DNA of 64,000 nt from Halorubrum tebenquichense DSM 14210. GTDB lineage: Archaea; Halobacteriota; Halobacteria; Halobacteriales; Haloferacaceae. Both the position numbers and the translations under genes were made by a program. This document shows, piece after piece, positions 59,559-64,000 of the stretch. The first letter of the stretch is position 1. Each line of letters starts with the position of its first letter. The notes below the pieces were generated by a model. It was not told where the DNA came from, ran no database searches, and was given only the letters and a program-made list of their open reading frames with translations. Location of the stretch: contig NZ_AOJD01000061.1 of assembly GCF_000337415.1 (NCBI RefSeq), positions 1 to 64,000 of the forward strand, read 5' to 3'.

Positions 59559-60080
59559 TCACTTGGTCAACGGGTTCCCGACCGAGCGCTCGACGTACAA
59601 AAGCGCCACCAGCCCGAGGATGATGATCGTGTACGACACGGCGGCGAACAGCGCGCTCTCGGCCGACTCGTACTCCGTCGTCCGGTAGATGATCACCTTC
59701 CGGACCATCGCGATGACGCCGGTGTAGATCACCAACCGGACGATCCGCCGGGTGTCGCTCTGCTCGATGTAGGCGACGACCGTCTCGTACACCTCGACGA
59801 TGATGAGCAGGAGCAGTCCGGTCTCGATGAATCCGATGACGACGTTCGGGTCGGTGATCGCGCCGGTCGGAACGGACTCGGCGATCTGGATCGCGAGGTC
59901 GACGACCCCGATCCCGAACAGGAGGGCGAAAAGCGCCGCCGCGGCCAGCTCAACGCCGTGGATGAACCGATTGGTCACGTCGAAGACCCGGTCACCAGAC
60001 GTTCGGGCGGTCGCCGGCTCGGCGGGAGGATCGGGCGCGGACGAATCGTCCGAAGAGTCGGGCGAAGGCGAGTCTGCCAT
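59559..60080 (-). CDS. PsiE family membrane protein
   Basis: Protein of 173 aa with a Ser/Asp/Pro-rich N-terminus and four hydrophobic helices: ELAAAALFALLFGIGVVDLA, VVIGFIETGLLLLIIVEVYE, LVIYTGVIAMVRKVIIYRTT and FAAVSYTIIILGLVALLYVE. The pattern and the VIxxIxxR-type third helix agree with the phosphate-starvation PsiE family. Function is unknown in archaea; regulation by phosphate is a guess from the name. It lies 72 bp downstream of gatE. Confidence 0.75.
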   Translation of the reverse strand: MADSPSPDSSDDSSAPDPPAEPATARTSGDRVFDVTNRFIHGVELAAAALFALLFGIGVVDLAIQIAESVPTGAITDPNVVIGFIETGLLLLIIVEVYETVVAYIEQSDTRRIVRLVIYTGVIAMVRKVIIYRTTEYESAESALFAAVSYTIIILGLVALLYVERSVGNPLTK

Positions 60081-60152
60081 TCGGTGGTCCCTCTCGAATC
60101 GGATCTGTACCTCCCAACACGTAAAGAACGGGCCTGACCGGCGCGGAGCGCG

Positions 60153-62036
60153 CTACGACCGCTTCCCGATCTCCTCGCGCAACACGTCCGAGACGACCTC
60201 GCCGTCTGCCTTCCCGCGGAGCGCGCCCATCGCCTCGCCCATCAACCCGGAGAACGCGCCCATCCCCTCGGCCTCGATCTGGTCGGCGTTGCGCTCGACG
60301 ACCTCGACGACCGCCTCGCGGACCTCCGCTTCGCTCACGCCCGAGAGGCCGGCCGCTTCGACGGCCTCGGCGGCGGACAGCGACGGGTCCTCCGCGAGCG
60401 TCGTCAGCACCTCCGGGACGCCCTCCTTCGCGAGGTCGCCGTCCTCGACGAGGTCGAACAGCGCGAGGAAGTGGTCGTCGGTGAGGTTCTCGACCGGCGC
60501 GCCGTCGCGCCGGATCTCCGTCGTCGTCGATTCGAGGGTCGACGCCGCGAACGTGGGGTCGACGCCGCGTTCGACCGCGGTCTCGAACAGCGGGAACCGC
60601 TGACCGAACGCGACCTGCTCGGCGAGGCCGGCGTCCAACCCGAACTCGTCGGCGTACCGCTCGGTCTTCTCGTCGAGCAGTTCGGGCGTCTCGACGTCCG
60701 AGGGGTCGGGCTCGACCGGCGGCACGTCCGTCTCGGGGTACATCCGCGCGGCCCCCGGCAGGGGGCGGAGGTACCGCGTCGTGCCGTCGTCGTTCGCGCC
60801 GCGCGTCTCCTCCGGGACCCCCTCGATGGCCGTCTCCGCGCGCTCGGCCGCGGCCTCGATCGCGAGGTCGGCGGTCTCGGGGTCGGCCGCGACGATGGCG
60901 ACCGCGTCCTCGTCGCCCGCGCCGACCGCGTCGCGCAGCGCCGCGACTTCCGCCTCGGTGACGCCGTACGCCGGCAGCTCGTCGGTGTGGAAGACGCCGC
61001 CCGCGCCGTGGCGCTTCGCGTGGTCGGAGAACTCCGTGCCGAGCCGGCGGTCCGGCTGGATCTCGCGGCCGACGAGGCCGTCGAAGCCGTAGAGCGGGAC
61101 CGCGGTCACCTTGCCGCCCGAGTCGAGCGCGCCGCGGATGACGCCCGACTCGGTGTCGGCGAAGACGTCGGTCACGTCGGAGACGTCGCCGACGCTCGCG
61201 TCGCGCTCCCGGAGCTCGTCGCGGATCGCGAGCAGTTCGGCCTGCCGACCCACCTCGCCGCGGACGATGTCCTCGATCCCCTGGAGGTCCTGAACGCCTT
61301 TCACCTCGACGCGCGCGCCGTCGGCGATGGAGACGTTCACGTCCTGCCGGATCGTCCCCAGTCCGCGCTTGACCGCGCCCGTCGAGCGGAGCAGCATTCC
61401 GATGCGCTCCGCGGCCTTCCGAGCCCCCTCGGGGCTGCGGATGTCCGGTCCGGTTCCGATCTCGACGAGCGGGACGCCGAGGCGGTCCAGCGAGTAGACG
61501 ACGCCGTCGTCGGTCTCCTCGACGCGCTTCGCGGACTCCTCTTCGAGCATGAGGTCGACGACGGACACCGACCCCGACTCGGTCTCGATCTCGCCGTCCT
61601 GTCCGAGCAGGATCGAGCGCTGGAAGCCGGAGGTGTTCGAGCCGTCGATGACGAGCTTCCGCATGACGTGGGCCCGATCGACGACCGAGAGGTCGAGCAG
61701 GTCGGCGATCTGGAGCGCCACGGCGAGCGCCTCGTCGTCGACGCGGCGCGGCGGCTCGTCGTCCTCCTCGACGAGGCAGGTGGTGTCGTACGCGAGGTAG
61801 GTGAACTCGCGGTCGACGCGGCTCTCCTCCATCGCCGCGTCGTCGAGTTCGCCGAGTTCGCTCTTCGTCGGGTGAAGCTGCCGGGTGATCGACCGGTCGG
61901 CCTCCTCGGGGTCGCGCTCGACGGTCGGGGAGTCGCAGAACAGCTTCGTCTCCGTGTCGAGCTGCTGGTGGATCTCCAGGCCGGCGACGAGCCCAAGCTC
62001 CTCGTAGTCGTACTCGGGGGTCGCGTCCGTACTCAT
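60153..62036 (-). CDS. gatE: Glutamyl-tRNA(Gln) amidotransferase subunit E
   Basis: Archaea-specific GatDE amidotransferase subunit, 627 aa. It binds misacylated Glu-tRNA(Gln), phosphorylates and amidates it to Gln-tRNA(Gln) using ammonia from GatD. The N-terminal cradle domain (ELGLVAGLEIHQQLDTETKL, FCDSPTVERDPEEADRSITR) and the GatE/AspRS-like insertion (VEVKGVQDLQGIEDIVRGEV) are clear, as is the C-terminal YqeY-like tail (EVVERNADQIEAEGMGAFSG, GLMGEAMGALRGKADGEVVS). The GatD partner is not in the window. A TATA-like CCCTTTTAGTCG on the reverse strand (62062-62073) supports the start. Confidence 0.95.
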   Translation of the reverse strand: MSTDATPEYDYEELGLVAGLEIHQQLDTETKLFCDSPTVERDPEEADRSITRQLHPTKSELGELDDAAMEESRVDREFTYLAYDTTCLVEEDDEPPRRVDDEALAVALQIADLLDLSVVDRAHVMRKLVIDGSNTSGFQRSILLGQDGEIETESGSVSVVDLMLEEESAKRVEETDDGVVYSLDRLGVPLVEIGTGPDIRSPEGARKAAERIGMLLRSTGAVKRGLGTIRQDVNVSIADGARVEVKGVQDLQGIEDIVRGEVGRQAELLAIRDELRERDASVGDVSDVTDVFADTESGVIRGALDSGGKVTAVPLYGFDGLVGREIQPDRRLGTEFSDHAKRHGAGGVFHTDELPAYGVTEAEVAALRDAVGAGDEDAVAIVAADPETADLAIEAAAERAETAIEGVPEETRGANDDGTTRYLRPLPGAARMYPETDVPPVEPDPSDVETPELLDEKTERYADEFGLDAGLAEQVAFGQRFPLFETAVERGVDPTFAASTLESTTTEIRRDGAPVENLTDDHFLALFDLVEDGDLAKEGVPEVLTTLAEDPSLSAAEAVEAAGLSGVSEAEVREAVVEVVERNADQIEAEGMGAFSGLMGEAMGALRGKADGEVVSDVLREEIGKRS

Positions 62037-62151
62037 TACGCCTCACTCCGACGCGGCGCGACTAAAAGGGTGGCAGTTCGCGCGAACGGTGACCGATTGT
62101 CAGGATGAGGCCTAGATTCCGCTGACCACGGAGTGATATATAAATGAACGA

Positions 62152-62417
62152 TGCGGTGGCGCGTGCCGACGAGCGCCCGGAGGGCGTGAGTCGCACGCGC
62201 GAGGGAGTCGCGAGCGGGTGGGCGACCGAAGGGAGCCCAGAGCGAGCGACGAGGCTGGGGAGGTGTGAGGTGCTGTGCCGTGCGGTTCGGGGTGGGACTC
62301 GAAGGGGCAGCCGTGAGAACGCCGGAGGCGACGCAAGGACCGCAGGAACGAGCGGAGCGAGTGACAAGGACCGCAGCGAGCGTCCGGCGTTCTCACGGCT
62401 GGGGCTTCGGAGGTGTT
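62152..62417 (-). repeat. Dispersed structured element, copy B (candidate structured RNA)
   Basis: About 266 bp on the minus strand between gatE and tRNA-Leu, without a credible ORF. Conserved head CCGAAGCCCC at 62410-62401 (reverse); arm AGCCGTGAGAACGCCGGA (its reverse complement at 62383-62400, partner at 62309-62326), a perfect 18-bp hairpin; conserved loop ends; GCCCCTTCGAGTCCC; then the outer stem GCGCGTGC/GCACGCGC at 62193-62200 and 62159-62166 with inner CGCCC-TCC-GGGCG. Compared with copy A, six of 17 stem pairs differ and every one is compensated. A TATA-like CTTATAAG (62441-62448) lies about 30 bp upstream. Confidence 0.75.
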
Positions 62418-62440
62418 CACGGTCGATTCGCTGTCAGCCA

Positions 62441-62448
62441 CTTATAAG
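62441..62448 (-). promoter_or_regulatory. TATA-like box upstream of structured element copy B
   Basis: CTTATAAG is centred about 27-30 bp upstream of the element head, matching copy A (GGCTATACGC) at a near-equal distance. Confidence 0.45.
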
Positions 62449-62599
62449 CAAGCGGCTGGCGAGTAGTGGCTATTCAAGGTCACCCTACGCAATCGCATGC
62501 GGTCGAGTAACCACTCGTCGGGTAGCGTTCGGAAGGAATTGTGCGTGGGTGCTGTCGTAGAGACAACACCGTGCATCGTTCGGGGGTGGACCCCTGCGA

Positions 62600-62684
62600 T
62601 GCGTGGGACCGGATTTGAACCGGCGGACCTCTACAGGACAGCGCCCTCAACGCTGCGCCGTTGGCCTGGCTTGGCTACCCACGC
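62600..62684 (-). tRNA. tRNA-Leu, anticodon GAG
   Basis: An 85-nt class II tRNA on the minus strand. Acceptor GCGTGGG pairs with CCCACGC, with discriminator A. Anticodon stem CAGCG/CGCTG with loop TTGAGGG gives GAG. A long variable arm follows (TCCTGTAGAGGT region), then the T arm GGTTCAAATCC. No intron is seen. A reverse-strand TATA-like GCTTTTAATCTG lies at about 62721-62732. Confidence 0.93.
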
Positions 62685-62824
62685 TCGCGGTCTTTTGTCG
62701 CGTCTCCTCCTACCTTTCCCCAGATTAAAAGCCCTTCCATTCGCGGGTGCCGTGCCGGAGTTTCTCAGGCGGACGGCCGGCCGCAACCGGCACGCGTTTG
62801 GGGGTCGCGTCCCATCGCACGCAC

Positions 62825-63385
62825 ATGTCCGATTGGGCCCGCGAGAACGTCTCCGTCCTGACCGCCGCCGCGTCCGCCGTCGCGCTCGCGCTCGTCTTCG
62901 GCGCGGTCGGCGGCATCATTCCGAGTTCGATGCTACCGCGCGCGAGCGACGCCGTCCTCGCCGCGATCCCCCACTTCAACGCCGCCGTCTCCGCGACCGC
63001 CATCGCCACCATCCTGCTCGGCTGGCGGGCCATCTCGCGCGGGAACGTGACGCGCCACCGGAACTTCATGGTGACCTCGTTCGCGCTCTTTACGGCCTTC
63101 CTCGGCGCGTACCTCTACCGGCTGATCCACGTCGGGACGACGGAGTTCGTCGGACCGGAGGCGGTGTACACGTATCTCTACCTGCCGTTCCTCGCGATCC
63201 ACATCCTGCTCGCGATCGTCTGCGTCCCGTTCGTCATCCACGCGCTCCTGCTCGCCGCCACCCGGCCGTTCGAGGAACTCTACCACACGCGGCACTCGCA
63301 GGTCGGGTTCGTCGGCGCGGTCCTCTGGCTGATCTCGTTCGCGATGGGGATCGGCGTGTACCTGCTGCTGTATCACCTCTACTGA
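62825..63385 (+). CDS. DUF420 family membrane protein
   Basis: Membrane protein of 186 aa with five hydrophobic helices and conserved His residues in and between them (HFNAAVSATAIATILLGWRA, RHRNFMVTSFALFTAFLGAY, LAIHILLAIVCVPFVIHALL, then YHTRHSQVGFVGAVLWLISF). DUF420 proteins are linked to respiratory or copper-oxidase assembly in some genomes; that role is inferred. Start 62825 (SDWARENVSVL) fits the family. Confidence 0.82.
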   Translation: MSDWARENVSVLTAAASAVALALVFGAVGGIIPSSMLPRASDAVLAAIPHFNAAVSATAIATILLGWRAISRGNVTRHRNFMVTSFALFTAFLGAYLYRLIHVGTTEFVGPEAVYTYLYLPFLAIHILLAIVCVPFVIHALLLAATRPFEELYHTRHSQVGFVGAVLWLISFAMGIGVYLLLYHLY

Positions 63386-63533
63386 GCGGCGCGACTCGCG
63401 GCGGCAACGGTTGACATCCGCCCCGCGCTGAAGCGCGAGGCTTTCTCCCTGATTCTCCGTAACCGGACACCGACCGCGACCGCGAACGGCAGAAAAGCAC
63501 CGACGCGTCCGACCCGCGCGAGCGACGGCGTCC

Positions 63534-64000
63534 CTACGCGTTCTTCTCGGCCTTCTGGTGTGCGGCGTAGAACAGCGGAACCAGCAGCGCGCCGGCGAAC
63601 CCGAAGCCGAGCGCGAGGGCCCCGATGTCGCCCGCCGAGAGGCCGCTGTCGCCGCCGGACCCGCCGTCGCCGCCGAGGAGGTCGTCGTCGACCGTCCCGA
63701 CCGCGACGGCCCCCTTCATTCCGGCTCCGGCGTGCGGCTCGCAGACGTACCGGAAGACGTCGCCCTCGCCCGCGTCCTCGAAGGTGTACTCGAAGGTCGA
63801 TCCCTCCTCCGCGACCGTCTCTCCGCTGGAGAAGACCTCGTTCTCCTCGACGACGTTGTGCGCGCCGCCCTGCCCGGTCCACTCCCAGACGACCGTCGTG
63901 CCCGGATCGATCAGGATCGCCGGCGGGTCGAACAGCAGGCCGTTCTCGCCCGCGCCGACCGAAACGGTCACCTCGCTCTGTCCGCGGAGGTCGCGGGTCC
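63534..64000 (-). CDS. Halocyanin-domain copper protein (5' end beyond the window)
   Basis: C-terminal part of a membrane-anchored blue copper protein. The cupredoxin domain shows the type 1 ligands: His in GGAHNVVEEN, then Cys, His and Met in YVCEPHAGAGMKG. It is followed by a short linker and a hydrophobic anchor (GALALGFGFAGALLVPLFYA). The frame stays open to the window edge (SEVTVSVGAGENG and upstream), so the gene continues past 64000 with its signal sequence. It transfers electrons in respiratory chains; the DUF420 neighbour is consistent with a respiratory cluster. Confidence 0.88.
   Translation of the reverse strand, partial: TRDLRGQSEVTVSVGAGENGLLFDPPAILIDPGTTVVWEWTGQGGAHNVVEENEVFSSGETVAEEGSTFEYTFEDAGEGDVFRYVCEPHAGAGMKGAVAVGTVDDDLLGGDGGSGGDSGLSAGDIGALALGFGFAGALLVPLFYAAHQKAEKNA

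Noticed and set aside
62144-62560. Plus-strand ORF of 138 codons over copy B
   Set aside because: It lies across the structured element and is not preserved in copy A or the edge fragment.

Overview
The window is chromosomal DNA of an extremely halophilic archaeon (class Halobacteria, probably Halorubrum or a near relative; the genus is an inference). The evidence is high G+C, very acidic deduced proteins, Tat-dependent lipoproteins with lipoboxes, a halocyanin-type copper protein, GatE, a RaSEA archaeosine enzyme, an alternate-mevalonate decarboxylase, DacZ, an HVO_0758-type zinc finger, and TATA-like boxes about 27 nt upstream of start codons (leaderless transcripts).

Layout: 0-8 kb carries mvaD, a small gene with two compensating frameshifts, a DNA-repair pair (photolyase and MrfA-like helicase), a GNAT acetyltransferase and an mscS-dacZ operon. 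8-20 kb has an aldo/keto reductase, lipoproteins of unknown function, a small zinc finger, an MFS carrier, a GpgS-like glycosyltransferase, a two-domain multicopper oxidase, an SDR and the archaeal S-adenosylmethionine synthetase. 20-30 kb has an aminotransferase, a TbsP-like regulator, trmI-nac, and a pterin/folate group (creatininase-family protein, mptE, folP), then a TrmJ-type methyltransferase and azlCD. 30-40 kb has a tungsten aldehyde oxidoreductase divergent from a secreted 5'-nucleotidase, a four-gene operon (DyP/EfeB-like, P19-like iron protein, cohesin-like secreted protein, VanZ-like) and raSEA. 40-45 kb has housekeeping genes including engB.

From 45.6 to about 48.3 kb an AT-rich island sits directly downstream of tRNA-Ile(GAT). 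It holds a decayed tyrosine integrase fragment, two small overlapping zinc-ribbon genes and an AT-rich membrane protein. Next to it are a triple zinc-ribbon protein and a solitary 1270-residue type IIG-like methyltransferase. Core genes then resume (ychF, a UspA protein, birA, ferredoxin, an EamA exporter with divergent Lrp, gatE, tRNA-Leu, a DUF420 protein, halocyanin).

The most interesting item is a dispersed ~240-270 bp element seen twice in full (42.6 and 62.2 kb, opposite orientation) and once as a 3' piece at the left edge. It has a TATA-like box at a near-constant distance, conserved single-stranded blocks, and two hairpins whose stem sequences differ between copies while base pairing stays perfect. 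That is the signature of a structured RNA, and I recognise no named family.
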